Assembly: GCA_052400685.1 (NCBI GenBank)
Contig: JBQTGJ010000009.1
Length of the DNA stretch: 64,000 nucleotides
From: CAZHHH01 sp052400685
GTDB taxonomy: Bacteria > Bacteroidota > Bacteroidia > Bacteroidales > Marinilabiliaceae
Strand: one strand, 5' to 3'
Shown: in pieces, positions 1 through 9,223 of the stretch
How the letters are laid out: each line of letters begins with the position of its first letter
Position numbering within the stretch: the first letter of the stretch is position 1
The notes under the pieces: model-generated
The model's input: the letters and a program-made list of their open reading frames with translations, nothing else
The model's database searches: none
Told to the model about the DNA's origin: nothing
Position numbers and translations under genes: made by a program

Positions 1-1372
1 CTCCAAATGTTTGCACAATGGTCGTTTGCGGACATTGATTGTTAAATAAATTCTGACATACAGAAGGTGCAATCATGGACAAATTGTCAACGGCAAGACC
101 GAAAGACATTTTTACACTATTCGCATCAGAATGTGAGTAATAATCTGCACCTATAAAATTATTCATCATCCATTGTACATTATCACCATCCGACAAATAA
201 AAAGAAACATATTTTTTATCTTCTTCCCAATTAATTAATTGAGGATCCATAACCTTTACCAAACCAGGTCGTCGCTGTTTATAATCTAAAGAGGTTAAGG
301 TTGTATTATAAGCCCAGTCATACGGAATCATAATATTTCCTGATTCTGAAACACGCTCAACAAATTGATCCTCTCCAACACCCTGTTCCCATCCATAGAC
401 CGGAGAATTTGGTTCTAACCATTGAAGTATTTCTTCGAATAAAGCAATGTTTTGTCCACTTTGCGAAGAGGCATATCTCTTATTCAGGTTGATTACAAAC
501 AAATTATTTGTAATTGCAAACTCCCTTAACTCTCCGGTTTGTACAGGCATAACTACCAATGCCTTATTACTACATTTATCTTTGAATTCATTCCAGGCAT
601 CCACGGTCGTTTTTTGAGATGCATCATAACGCATGGTATATCCATGGCTTTCATAAAAATCCTTGTCTCTAACATCTACAATAATAGAATTATAAACATG
701 AGAAGCTACGGAAGCCACAATATTACTTTCGGGATTATGTTCTACATCGGTCAAAACATACCCATCAAACAAATCCTTTATTGTGAGTTTAATGCCATCT
801 TTCTCCCCATAATTACAGGTAGCTAATTCAATTGCATTTTGCAGTCCAAGCCCTCCAATTCCCATATCGCTTAAAGCTTGTTTTGATAATTTATAGGATA
901 CCTGACCACTAGAATCATTTAGCCAAATTCCAACTTGACTTTTACCTTCTTCTACAGCTCTATTGACAAGGCCTGCCAATGATTGGGCAAGCAGGTGGTA
1001 TTGAAGTCCCCGGGTTCTTTCATCCTCCCCTAGTGCATTAATACTCCCAACACCAATAACTTTATCACAATTCCAATATAACACTGGTTTTGTATGCGAT
1101 TGAAGATGCCAATACTGGCCTTCTTCCTGTTTTACTTTCTTAAAAACGTCAATTTCGAAATTTTCATAATTATCAGCGATAACATCTGTGTTTGTTAATT
1201 CTATAACAGCATTAGCTCCTACAATTGGCGATTTATTAACATCAGCCTCCTTACCATTTATGGCTGGTTGCTCACTTACGTCTTGAGCCATTACCTGTAT
1301 GTTATTCATACAACATGCTAATATGACTAGTAGAAATGCAGTCCCCTTAAATATATTAATACGTTTTATCAT
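1..1372 (-). CDS. GxGYxYP-family secreted protein, putative glycoside hydrolase (C-terminus cut by window edge)
   Basis: From an ATG at 1372 the minus strand is open for 457 codons and runs off the left edge, so the C-terminal end is missing. The N-terminus (MIKRINIFKGTAFLLV, then CC near residues 20-21 and VMAQ near 30) looks like a Sec signal peptide, possibly a lipoprotein signal. Further on are GVGEDQFVERVS, IPYDWAYNTTL and, close to the edge, VSFYLSDGDNVQWMM. Together these resemble the GxGYxYP family of putative glycoside hydrolases, which is common in Bacteroidota polysaccharide-use loci. The substrate cannot be told from the sequence. The motif that names the family would lie outside the window, so the call rests on the SDGDN and DWAYN regions. 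A LamG-like remnant lies just upstream on the same strand. Confidence 0.72.
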   Translation of the reverse strand, partial: MIKRINIFKGTAFLLVILACCMNNIQVMAQDVSEQPAINGKEADVNKSPIVGANAVIELTNTDVIADNYENFEIDVFKKVKQEEGQYWHLQSHTKPVLYWNCDKVIGVGSINALGEDERTRGLQYHLLAQSLAGLVNRAVEEGKSQVGIWLNDSSGQVSYKLSKQALSDMGIGGLGLQNAIELATCNYGEKDGIKLTIKDLFDGYVLTDVEHNPESNIVASVASHVYNSIIVDVRDKDFYESHGYTMRYDASQKTTVDAWNEFKDKCSNKALVVMPVQTGELREFAITNNLFVINLNKRYASSQSGQNIALFEEILQWLEPNSPVYGWEQGVGEDQFVERVSESGNIMIPYDWAYNTTLTSLDYKQRRPGLVKVMDPQLINWEEDKKYVSFYLSDGDNVQWMMNNFIGADYYSHSDANSVKMSFGLAVDNLSMIAPSVCQNLFNNQCPQTTIVQTFG

Positions 1373-1410
1373 TTTTAATCTTGATTAGTCTAAACCCGCT
1401 TCACTAGCGG

Positions 1411-1623
1411 TTACACCTGAATTAATTTTATATCGCTATCTGCTTTAGTGGCATTCCAAAATCTGAATTTACTGATATGGCCTCTCATGATATATAACTT
1501 ATCGATCGGTTTCTGAAAAAAACTTTTATAATTTTTAATGTTGCGCTGAAAGATCTGCAGTGCTCCAGCATTTTCAACAAAATCATTACTCTTACTAAAG
1601 TTAACATCACCATTCAAATACAT
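1411..1623 (-). pseudogene. LamG/concanavalin-like domain remnant
   Basis: A 70-codon minus-strand frame whose last third reads like the end of a LamG jelly-roll domain: MRGHISKFRFWNATKADSDI compares with the usual 'G.IDEvRIWN.aLsd.EI' pattern. Nothing in frame precedes it except a stop a few codons upstream of its ATG, and there is no signal peptide, so an intact secreted protein is unlikely. Probably the leftover 3' part of a surface carbohydrate-binding protein that belonged to the same locus as the GxGYxYP gene. The family assignment rests on one short motif. Confidence 0.35.
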
Positions 1624-1639
1624 TTTTAATTACCCTTCA

Positions 1640-2205
1640 TTTAAACTAACATCATATACCATAGCAATACGGTTTCACTTTCCGTAATTAATTAAAAATC
1701 TGCCAACCCACCCCTGCTTTGCGAAGGCTCCATTCCTTGATCAAATATCATCACAAAAAAAATTAATCATTATCATTCGTTTGGTCGAAGACTCTTATCA
1801 AATGTGACAATTATAGTCAGCAACACCACTTTCAAAAAAAATTTCACCATCTCTCAACACTAAAATATCCAAACCTCAAGATGAAAAATATGACACAAAT
1901 TAAATACGACCTTTAACATCTGGGTCATAATCAATAAATTCTACTCACGTTTCATGGCTTAATATTTCTTGATGAAAATTCAGAAATCAATCAACAATTT
2001 TTCTACTGAAAATAAATAAGTTATACACTTCACATCATAAAAGACACTTCTCTTGACTGGAAAAAACAATTCCCTTCACTAAAACTTAAAAATCCGATAA
2101 AGAATAATAAAAAACAGAATAGAAGAATTTTCTTATTCAAACCATCTTTTATCATACACCTAATTTTACAAATCAGAATATTCACGTCTTGCCATGTTTT
2201 GTACA
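1640..2205. other. Intergenic stretch without recognisable gene
   Basis: AT-rich sequence with stops in all frames at short intervals. I see no promoter matching the Bacteroidota consensus, no hairpin terminator and no repeat shared with the rest of the window. It lies upstream of the minus-strand remnant and of the orphan R2 copy. Confidence 0.5.
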
Positions 2206-2210
2206 CAAAT

Positions 2211-2302
2211 AAAACGAGCCATGGGAATTGAGTCACACACAGAAGTCTGATTATTCCTGGCGAGTTCCATATGACAACTGAAAAACAAATTATAATCATA
2301 TG
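2211..2302 (+). repeat. R2 repeat, orphan copy
   Basis: Full-length R2 unit in plus orientation: head AAACGAGCCATGGGAATT, loop with TCACACACAGA, second arm ending GCGAGTTCCATATG, then the A-rich tail ending in ATCATATGAAA. Other R2 copies end on the start codon of a real gene. Here the ATG at 2300 opens only eight codons (MKISIKRC) before a stop, so the gene it once preceded is gone or the copy landed outside a gene. Confidence 0.7.
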
Positions 2303-2855
2303 AAAATATCCATCAAAAGATGCTAACAAATATATGTGGGTGCGGTTAAAAAAGGGGTTAAAAGACAATTAAGCAGCGATTAAAAAAAGATTAAAATTCT
2401 TAATCCGCGAAGAATTTAGCCTACACTCTATCGTAAGACGAAATATTATTTTGGCATTAAAAAAATAAGAATAATAGCAGATTAAAATGAGTGTCCAAGA
2501 ACAACAACCATATATTCGACGAATACTCAATCCTCGCAAAATACTAAAACAAATAGATGTCAAGCTATAACCAAGTCAGGAACAAAGTGTAAACGAAAAA
2601 CGGTTACAGGAAGTTAGTGTCGTCCCTCAGAAAAGGACATTTTGTTAGTCATAAACAGAACCTTACCACTATCAGGCGCATTCACTTCCTGTTTTCTTTC
2701 AATTATAATTGATTGCTTTTCGATGGCGAAGCGTCAGCAACGCAATACCATTCTTCTATTTTGCGGTAAGTAAAAATCTTTATTCTTCCTTCGTTTGCCT
2801 TCATAATAAAAAGGATATCACAGTCAAAACTACGATTTCCAAGAATCCTATTTTA
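2303..2855. other. Intergenic/eroded stretch
   Basis: No intact gene. On the minus strand a frame from about 2850 to 2704 is open for some 50 codons with acceptable codon use (it contains ILGNRSFDCDILFIMKANEG) but lacks a sensible start. It lies directly downstream of the broken AbiEii gene and could be the tail of another decayed gene; I do not recognise it. The rest, including the paired GGAAGT/ACTTCC blocks near 2605 and 2685, shows nothing I can name. Confidence 0.3.
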
Positions 2856-3401
2856 TCATTTTTGCTCCTTATGAAGGTCCAATTCGATAAATTTCAGGAT
2901 AAATTTTTCGTTACCTGATTCTCTAAAATAGTCAGCAATAAAGGCATGAATAGGTTGTGCAGCATAAGGAATAGAATTTGCGAATGAATTTATTTCAACA
3001 ATTACCCGGCTTGAAATATTGCCTTTCAGATTTGTGTTGTATTCAAAAAAAGACTTTCTAAAACAAGCCCCCTTATTTGTTTGGCCCTCAACAAACAACT
3101 CTTTTAGTGCGTCACTTAACTCTTTTTCTAAAGTTCTGATTAAAGCTTTGATTTTGCTGGCTGTTTGACCCGTTTCAATAATAACTGCTAAATCTACGTC
3201 TTCAGAAAAGCGACTAATTAAATGATGACCTTTGGACAAAGAAGTTCCGCCTTAAAAAACCACCAGGTGAGCATACTTGCTTTCAGATAAACGCTTTAAT
3301 ATTAAGTTAATCCAATAGTCCTTTTCAACAAAGACAGGATTAATATTTAGCATTTCTGATGCTAAACGAATGGCTTGCCCAAAGGCTTTGGAATCGTCAT
3401 G
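2856..3401 (-). pseudogene. AbiEii/AbiGii-type nucleotidyltransferase toxin, inactivated
   Basis: Reading the minus strand from 3401 gives DSKAFGQAIRLASEMLNI, then VFVEKDYWINLILKRL, then HLVVF, a TAA stop at 3254-3252, then GGTSLSKGHHLISRFSEDVD. In the AbiEii family the motif runs FKGGTSLSKG...RFSEDVDL, so the stop sits exactly where Lys (AAA) is expected: one A-to-T change explains it. The 5' end also has no start codon (a stop precedes residue 1), and the frame ends at 2856, about 180 codons in, while the family usually runs to 250-300 residues. No AbiEi antitoxin partner is visible upstream. AbiEii proteins are type IV toxins of the nucleotidyltransferase fold; this copy should be inactive. 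Confidence 0.75.
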
Positions 3402-3674
3402 TTACGATTTAAATCAAATTGATATATATCGTAAAGAATGAGCACTATTCTGCAACCTAAATTAAATCGTATATTTAGTTCTCTATGAGTTTATTAGGAA
3501 TAACGAAAGTCCTACTCTCCCCAAACTAGTAGATTATCCCAATAAGTGTTCCAGCATTACTGTCGGGATGTAGTTCAACACAGACGTTTATTTGATTTCT
3601 AATCCTTTATTTAAAATTTTAATTACCCGCAAGGGAAGGTTGAAATTACAAGTTACGGAAGAACAGAAGAAACA
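3402..3674. other. Intergenic stretch without recognisable gene
   Basis: AT-rich and full of stops on both strands. An AbiEi-like antitoxin gene would be expected upstream of AbiEii (here at higher coordinates on the minus strand), but no open frame of meaningful length is present. Confidence 0.45.
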
Positions 3675-4109
3675 CTATTTCTGATACTTTTTAATCACCA
3701 AATATTTTAATTCAGTATCGCCAACGTTTTTAATACCGTGTTCAACATTTGAAGGGCAATAAAAACTGGTATATGGGCCAGCTATTTTTGTTTTACCATC
3801 GAGATAAAATTCAGCAGTACCTTCCAAAACGAAAAAGAATTCATCTTCGATGTGTTTATGAGGAGGATGGGTTGCTAAATGTGGTGCTACCACGCTCATT
3901 TTCAAGGTACGTCCATCAATAAAATCAGGATCGGCAAACCAAAATTGGTATCCAACTTGTGTTTTTTTTGCCTGGTCCATCGAAAATTCTGCGACACAAT
4001 TTTCAATTGTGAATTGTTTTTCAACTTTCACAGAATCTGTTTTATTTTGGGCCAATAATGGGTAGTAAACTGCAAAAATTAAAATTAGATTTAAAAATAG
4101 TTTTTTCAT
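3675..4109 (-). CDS. Secreted cupin-domain protein
   Basis: A 144-residue protein from the ATG at 4109. I prefer this start to one seven codons upstream because it gives a clean signal peptide (MKKLFLNLILIFAVYYPLLAQ) and is the ATG on which an R2 repeat ends. The C-terminal half is a single cupin_2 barrel: HPPHKHIEDEFFFVLEG holds the usual His, His and Glu metal ligands, and NVEHGIKN the last His. Cupins of this size can be sensor, isomerase or dioxygenase domains, so no reaction can be assigned. It should act in the periplasm. It stands alone; three tandem R2 units lie upstream and probably contain or displace its promoter. Confidence 0.75.
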   Translation of the reverse strand: MKKLFLNLILIFAVYYPLLAQNKTDSVKVEKQFTIENCVAEFSMDQAKKTQVGYQFWFADPDFIDGRTLKMSVVAPHLATHPPHKHIEDEFFFVLEGTAEFYLDGKTKIAGPYTSFYCPSNVEHGIKNVGDTELKYLVIKKYQK

Positions 4110-4392
4110 ATGTTTAAATTTATCTTTCAATGGTCATATGGAACTCTCGATGAATTTTAATCATTCTCCTGTGTGTATTTTAGAATGCTAAAATTCATGT
4201 TCGTTTCATATGATTATAATTTGTTTTTCAGTTGCCATATGGCACTCGCCAGGATAATCATACTTCTGTGTGTGAAACAATTCCCATTGCTCGTTTCATA
4301 TGATTATAATTTGTTTGTTTTTGCACATGAAACTCACCGGAATTAATCACCTCTTGCTTGTAAAATAATTCCCAGGGCTCGTTTCATATAAA
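4110..4392 (-). repeat. R2 repeat, three tandem units ending at the cupin start codon
   Basis: Read on the minus strand, three successive units of about 92-97 bp each begin ATATGAAACGA and end in a tail with AAATTATAATC or AAATTTAAAC followed by the next CATATGAAA. The final CATATGAAA is the start of the cupin gene. Units differ at many positions, the middle one being closest to consensus, so the array is not recent. This is the longest R2 array in the window. Confidence 0.8.
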
Positions 4393-4557
4393 GAGCCTTT
4401 AATTTAACCATTTGATGTTCAAATCTTTTCTTTTAAGTACAATTGTCAAACTCAGAATCGACCGTACTGTTTGTGAAATAGCACTTATTGTTAAGTGTAA
4501 AAGACATAAATCAATGCGTGCAAAATCAATATTAAGTTACACAAAGCCTGAAACGGA

Positions 4558-5034
4558 TTACAACTCTTTAGGTTGAGAATTTCTAATTTTTTTTTGCATG
4601 CCATGAAGAAAATTTCTCAAAATCTGATCATTACATTGTCGGTATTGGCTCTGATTTGGACTGCGGAAAAAGGCGCTTAATTCATGTTTGCTTATATGCA
4701 TATCAGCAAGCTCAAGAATCTCCAATATATCTGTATCATTAAGGTTTAAGGCTATCCTTAATTTTCTGAAAATAATATTATTATTCAAACGGTTTTCGGG
4801 GATTGGTTGTTCTCCATCCTTTTTGCCACGTTTTTCGTTTATAAAACCATTTAAAAAAGTTGCGAGTTGAAAGTCACTTAAACTGACATAAGAAGGATCA
4901 TTGTCTTTCTTTAACCAATCACATATTTGTGAACGCGTAACCTGATGACCGGCCGATGAAAATATATCAATCATTTGGGAATCGGTGAAATCGAATGCGT
5001 ATCTAATATTGCGTATGATGTCGTTATTTATCAT
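4558..5034 (-). CDS. DUF1456 family protein (YehS-like)
   Basis: A 158-residue protein starting at the ATG at 5034 (MINNDIIRNIRYAFDF). This start matches the family, whose members begin with an M-x-N-D-I-[IL]-R-x-[IV]-R-Y block; an upstream ATG at 5076 would add 14 unrelated residues. Two copies of the about 65-residue DUF1456 unit are visible: the first has IRYAFDFTDSQMIDIFSSAG and ends FLNGFINEKRG, the second has FRKLRIALNLNDTDILEILE and ends FLHGMQKK. The unit looks like a small helical DNA-binding-like fold, but no function is established to my knowledge. It is a single gene between the R2 array and pfk, cytoplasmic, with no obvious partner. Confidence 0.8.
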   Translation of the reverse strand: MINNDIIRNIRYAFDFTDSQMIDIFSSAGHQVTRSQICDWLKKDNDPSYVSLSDFQLATFLNGFINEKRGKKDGEQPIPENRLNNNIIFRKLRIALNLNDTDILEILELADMHISKHELSAFFRSPNQSQYRQCNDQILRNFLHGMQKKIRNSQPKEL

Positions 5035-5197
5035 AAATAGTAATTTTTTCCAATATACTGTATTTATTTTAATCACGCTAAAAAATAAGTTTGTAGCGTG
5101 GTTTAGTATATGCCGCCAACTAATATAAACGCAGACCCGACCTTCTGTTTAAGCAAAAAGCACATCAGAACTACCTTGCTAACACAACTAATTCAGC

Positions 5198-6526
5198 TTA
5201 ACGTTTATTTATCATCGACGCTGGTTGCCCGGTTGTTTCCAGAATATTCCACCACAATTCGCCTTCCACATCTATTTTTTTTCGAGTAGCCACCGTTATT
5301 GGAATAGGCAGCAAGGTAAATACGTTATTCCAGTGACCAATAACAAAGTCGGTTTTCCCTGCCATGGCCGCATGAACCGCATTTTGTGCCAAAAGGCTGC
5401 AAAACTTACTATCGTTGGCATTGGCCGGCGCGCTACGGATTATATAACTCGGATCGATATATTTGATCGTTACAGGGAAATTATCCGAATGAAATTTTTC
5501 CTTTATCTTATCCTTCAGATACAAGCCAATATCCTTATTCTTGATGTTACCCGATGCATCTTTCTCAAAAGTGTCACCTTCAAAAAAGTGCTGACCGGCA
5601 CCTTCAGCAACAACAATAAGGGCATGATGTCGTTTTTCGAGCCGCTTTCGCAAGACCTGCAAAAAACCTTTTGGTCCATCTAAATCGAATACCATTTCAG
5701 GCACAAGAACATAATTCACTTCCTGTATGGAAAGAGCAGCATACGCAGCAATAAATCCTGAATCGCGCCCCATTAGTTTAATAATCGCTATGCCGTTGTA
5801 AGCTCCCTTTGCTTCGTTATGCGCATAGCGAATGATATCGTTGGAAATAGTAAATGCCGTTTCGAAACCAAATGACTTATCAATAAGATTAATGTCATTA
5901 TCAATGGTTTTGGGAATTCCGCCAACCGATATTTTCAATTGTCGGTTGTTAATTTCTTCATAAATGGCGTGTGCGCCACGCATAGTCCCGTCACCACCAA
6001 TACAAAACAGAATATCCACATTGAGTTCCACGAGCCGGTCAACAATCAGTCCCGTATCTTGCATGCCGCGCGATGAACCCAAGATGGTGCCTCCCGAAAG
6101 ATGAATACCATCAACCAGCTCAGGCGTCAGATTGACTATCGCATGTTTAAATTCGTGAATAAAGCCTTCAAAACCATACTGAATGCCAATAACATTCTTA
6201 ACCTTATACCTGTAATACAACTGGTTTACCAGACTCCTGATCACGTTGTTCAATCCGGGGCACAATCCGCCACAGGTTACAATCGCCACTTTTGTTTTTG
6301 CAGCTTCAAAATAAAGCTGCTTGTATGGCCCTGCCTTTACAAATGACAGAGGCGTTTCGCCGGTTTCGCGACAATGAAAAAAATGAGCCAGCGACGCATC
6401 ATATAAAACTCTGTCATCATCTTCAATAAATCCGAACGACTGCTCGTCAGGACGCAAAGATGGTTTTAACGGGGATTCTATCGTTTGATCGCCCAGCGTT
6501 TGAACCTTTAAATCGTCATGAGTCAT
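5198..6526 (-). CDS. pfkA: 6-phosphofructokinase, ATP-type with PPi-type Lys signature
   Basis: A 442-residue enzyme that phosphorylates fructose 6-phosphate to fructose 1,6-bisphosphate in glycolysis. Visible motifs: VTCGGLCPGLNNVIRSLV (nucleotide loop), GGTILGSSRG, IGGDGTMRGA near residue 178, GIPKTIDNDINLIDKSFGF near 205, and LMGRDSGFIAAYAA. In this family the GGDGT glycine favours ATP (PPi enzymes have GGDDT), but PKTIDND has Lys where E. coli PfkA has Gly, as in PPi-dependent and in plant/trypanosome-type ATP enzymes. Length (over 430) also fits the long ATP-PFK group rather than the 320-residue bacterial type. It is the last gene of the minus-strand glycolysis block. Phosphoryl donor: probably ATP, not proven. 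Confidence 0.88.
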   Translation of the reverse strand: MTHDDLKVQTLGDQTIESPLKPSLRPDEQSFGFIEDDDRVLYDASLAHFFHCRETGETPLSFVKAGPYKQLYFEAAKTKVAIVTCGGLCPGLNNVIRSLVNQLYYRYKVKNVIGIQYGFEGFIHEFKHAIVNLTPELVDGIHLSGGTILGSSRGMQDTGLIVDRLVELNVDILFCIGGDGTMRGAHAIYEEINNRQLKISVGGIPKTIDNDINLIDKSFGFETAFTISNDIIRYAHNEAKGAYNGIAIIKLMGRDSGFIAAYAALSIQEVNYVLVPEMVFDLDGPKGFLQVLRKRLEKRHHALIVVAEGAGQHFFEGDTFEKDASGNIKNKDIGLYLKDKIKEKFHSDNFPVTIKYIDPSYIIRSAPANANDSKFCSLLAQNAVHAAMAGKTDFVIGHWNNVFTLLPIPITVATRKKIDVEGELWWNILETTGQPASMINKR

Positions 6527-6762
6527 GATAAATCAATATTATTAAAGTCTGATATTTTTATTTTAAAACACATTTATGTCGAGCCTCGCTAATTAAAGAC
6601 GTACATAGACTCCTTTCTTATGGGGGAAGCTTTATCCGTATGTAAAAAGCTCCACTTTTCAATTTTTCAAACCGGGTTTACAGGAAAATCCAACCGCGAC
6701 GCTACGCTTATCTTCAAAATGAGCCGTTATCAAAGTAAACTCATAATTTTTAGAACTGCGCC
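6527..6762. other. Intergenic, degenerate R1-like sequence
   Basis: No gene. From about 6690 to 6760 there are scraps resembling an R1 core (TACGCTTATC, AAAGTAAACTCAT), adjacent to the clear R1 copies that follow. Upstream of pfk (6527-6650) no consensus -7 box is visible on the minus strand. Confidence 0.35.
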
Positions 6763-6974
6763 AGTGTTTGAAATATAAAATTTAAATACAAGACTTGCGA
6801 AGCCGTTGACTTTATAGACAAACACTATTTAATGCCTGTCCATAAACTAAGTGTTTGAAATATAAAGTTCAAATTCAAGGCTTGCGCAGCTCGAAAAATG
6901 TGAGTTTACTCCCGTAAATGACCATTTTGAGAGCAAGCATAACGCAGAAGTTGGACTTTATAGACAAACACTAT
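6763..6974 (+). repeat. R1 repeats: one deleted copy and one full copy
   Basis: 6763-6830 keeps both R1 ends (AGTGTTTGAAATATAAA and TTGACTTTATAGACAAACAC) but has lost the hairpin core. 6838-6974 is complete, with a variant core: GTTTACTCCCGTAAATGACC between arms GCTCGAAAAA and TTTTGAGAGC, instead of the commoner GTCATAAAAA/TTTTTATGAC. The right end runs into the stop codon of gpmA (TAA on the minus strand at 6977-6975), so the element lies directly at the gene end. Confidence 0.8.
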
Positions 6975-7766
6975 TTAATGTTTTGCCGCCGCCTGGTTTG
7001 CGACAGCCTGCATGGCCTGTTCAATTTGCGCAGCATCGCCGAGGTAATAATGACGAATGGGATGAAGATGTTCGTCCAGCTCATATACCAGTGGAATTCC
7101 GGTGGGAATGTTCAGGTTCGAAATTTCATCATCGGAAACATTATCCAGATACTTGACCAATGCGCGGAGGGTATTTCCGTGAGCTGCCACGAGGACCGAC
7201 TGTCCGGAAAGCAATGCCGGGGCAATATCGCCGTGCCAACAGGGAAGAAAACGGGCCACCGTATCTTTCAGACATTCAGTAGCAGGCAGCTGTTCTTTCA
7301 GCAGGTGACTGTAACGAGGGTCATGACTGGGATGCCGCGGGTCTGCCACATCAAGAGCAGGAGGACGCACGCCATAACTCCGACGCCATTCATGCACCTG
7401 AGCTTCACCATATTTTTGCGTTGTTTCTGATTTATTCAAACCTTGAAGTGCCCCATAATGACGTTCATTCAACCGCCAGTCCCGATGCACAGGAATCCAC
7501 ATCAAATCCATCTCATCCAGTACAATCCAGAGGGTGCGAATGGCACGCTTCAGCACCGAGGTAAAAGCCACGTCAAAAGTAAAGCCACGCTCTTTTAGTA
7601 TCTGGCCGGCCTGCAACACCTCTTCACGGCCACGGTCCGACAAATCGACATCTGTCCAGCCGCTAAACAAATTTTCTTTGTTCCACTCACTTTCTCCGTG
7701 TCGAATAAGAACCAGTTGTCTCTTACTTTTTTGTTGTTCATTCTTGTTCAAAACAGTTGATGCCAT
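6975..7766 (-). CDS. gpmA: 2,3-bisphosphoglycerate-dependent phosphoglycerate mutase
   Basis: A 263-residue enzyme interconverting 3- and 2-phosphoglycerate. The start at 7766 (MASTVLNKNEQQ) is chosen because it lies 30 bp after the pyk stop; the longer frame would overlap pyk by more than 70 bp with residues unlike the family. LVLIRHGESEWNKENLFSGW holds the phospho-accepting His and the RHG motif; RHYGALQGLNK, RRSYGVRPP, the SEWN loop and the second His (VAAHGNTLRALVKYL) are all present. Length exceeds the usual 230-250 by a short N-terminal extension. It follows pyk closely on the same strand, so the two are probably co-transcribed. Confidence 0.93.
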   Translation of the reverse strand: MASTVLNKNEQQKSKRQLVLIRHGESEWNKENLFSGWTDVDLSDRGREEVLQAGQILKERGFTFDVAFTSVLKRAIRTLWIVLDEMDLMWIPVHRDWRLNERHYGALQGLNKSETTQKYGEAQVHEWRRSYGVRPPALDVADPRHPSHDPRYSHLLKEQLPATECLKDTVARFLPCWHGDIAPALLSGQSVLVAAHGNTLRALVKYLDNVSDDEISNLNIPTGIPLVYELDEHLHPIRHYYLGDAAQIEQAMQAVANQAAAKH

Positions 7767-7795
7767 TGCTTTAAATTTTAGTAATTCAAATTCTC

Positions 7796-9223
7796 TTATA
7801 CATACCCAACCTTCAGCATATTTGTGGCGCCATGAATTTTTAGAGGTAAGGTACCTACATAAACCACACAATCGCCATCGACGAGTAAATTTTTATCTTT
7901 CAAAATCCGTACTGATTCCGGTATAGCCTGGTCTAAATGATCGTAATCGCGTAAGTAAAAAGGAATCACGCCCCACACCAACGATATTTTTTGCAGAATA
8001 TCTTTATTACTGGTAAAGGCATATATTTTTGACCGGGGCCGATGACTGGATGTCCTGATGGCAGAGTATCCGGAGTTGGTAAATACAATGACAGCCTTTG
8101 CCCCCACTTGTTTGGCCAGTTTTGTTGCATTGAGGCATACCGAATCGGCCAAAAAAGTAGCATCGTCCTGTGTTGGCTCATGTTGTTTGTCAAATGGATT
8201 GCCATGCGCCTCGGTATAAATAATAATCTGATGCATGTTGATTATGGTTTCAACCGGATAGCGGCCAACAGATGTCTCACCACTCAACATCAAAGCGTCA
8301 GCGCCATCGAGTACGGCATTGGCCACATCATTGGCTTCGGCCCGTGTAGGCCGGAAATTGGTCAGCATGCTCTCCATCATTTGAGTCGCAATAATCACCG
8401 GTTTCGACTGCCTGATACATTTCTCAACAATTTGTTTCTGAAATAAAGGCACCTGGTCAAAAGGCATTTCCACCCCCAAATCGCCGCGTGCAACCATAAT
8501 ACCATCGGCTGCATCAATAATCTGGTCTATCTGGAGGAGTGCTTCCGGTTTTTCAATTTTGGCAATAACCCCGGCATCGTTGTTACTTTTGCTGATGAGT
8601 TCTTTTAGTTCCATCACATCCGATGCCTTCCTGACAAATGACATGGCAATCCAGTCGACATCATGTTCCAGCGCAAAGACAGCATTCGAAATATCATCGG
8701 CCGTAAGGCATGGCAACGAAACTTTGGTGCCGGGCAGGTTAACCCCTTTATGTGAAGAGAGCGGTCCGCCGTAAATAACTTTCGCTTTGACCCGATCCCG
8801 TTTATTGGTCTCAATCACTTCCAGCTTTATTTTGCCATCATCAATTAAAATGACTTCGCCGGCATTTACATCGTTGGGAAATTCCTGATAGCTCATGTAA
8901 ATATGATCTTTCTGCCCGACACACTCTTCCGTCACAAAAGTTATCACATCACCTTCGGCCAGTTCTATCAAATTATTTTCAATTACACCAACGCGAAGCT
9001 TTGGTCCCTGCAAATCGGCCATAATGGCAACATGCATTTCCAATTCATGATTCAGTTCTTTAATCAAATTAATTAATCGCAGATACTCGTCTTGCGAGGA
9101 ATGCGAAAAATTTATCCGAAACACATCCACGCCCTCCGTCATTAACCTGGAGATAACCTGTTTCGTGGAAGTTGCCGGCCCCAACGTTGCGATTATCTTT
9201 GTTTGTGATTTGATTTGTTTCAT
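7796..9223 (-). CDS. pyk: Pyruvate kinase
   Basis: A 475-residue enzyme converting phosphoenolpyruvate and ADP to pyruvate and ATP, the last step of glycolysis. KIIATLGPATSTKQVISRLM and VFRINFSHSS at the N-terminus, the active-site segment with VIAKIEKPEALLQIDQII (catalytic Lys, Mg-binding Glu) and ARGDLGVEMPFDQVP, ATQMMESMLTNFRPTRAE, and a C-terminal regulatory domain from about residue 350 are all present. Length is normal. The start ATG is the end of a shortened R2 repeat (tail AAATTATAAACAG then ATGAAACAAATC). gpmA follows 30 bp downstream. Confidence 0.95.
   Translation of the reverse strand: MKQIKSQTKIIATLGPATSTKQVISRLMTEGVDVFRINFSHSSQDEYLRLINLIKELNHELEMHVAIMADLQGPKLRVGVIENNLIELAEGDVITFVTEECVGQKDHIYMSYQEFPNDVNAGEVILIDDGKIKLEVIETNKRDRVKAKVIYGGPLSSHKGVNLPGTKVSLPCLTADDISNAVFALEHDVDWIAMSFVRKASDVMELKELISKSNNDAGVIAKIEKPEALLQIDQIIDAADGIMVARGDLGVEMPFDQVPLFQKQIVEKCIRQSKPVIIATQMMESMLTNFRPTRAEANDVANAVLDGADALMLSGETSVGRYPVETIINMHQIIIYTEAHGNPFDKQHEPTQDDATFLADSVCLNATKLAKQVGAKAVIVFTNSGYSAIRTSSHRPRSKIYAFTSNKDILQKISLVWGVIPFYLRDYDHLDQAIPESVRILKDKNLLVDGDCVVYVGTLPLKIHGATNMLKVGYV

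Noticed and set aside
2030..2368. Minus-strand frame of 112 codons as a membrane protein
   Set aside because: It runs antisense through the R2 copy at 2211-2302, and similar text appears antisense to other R2 copies, so it is a by-product of the repeat.
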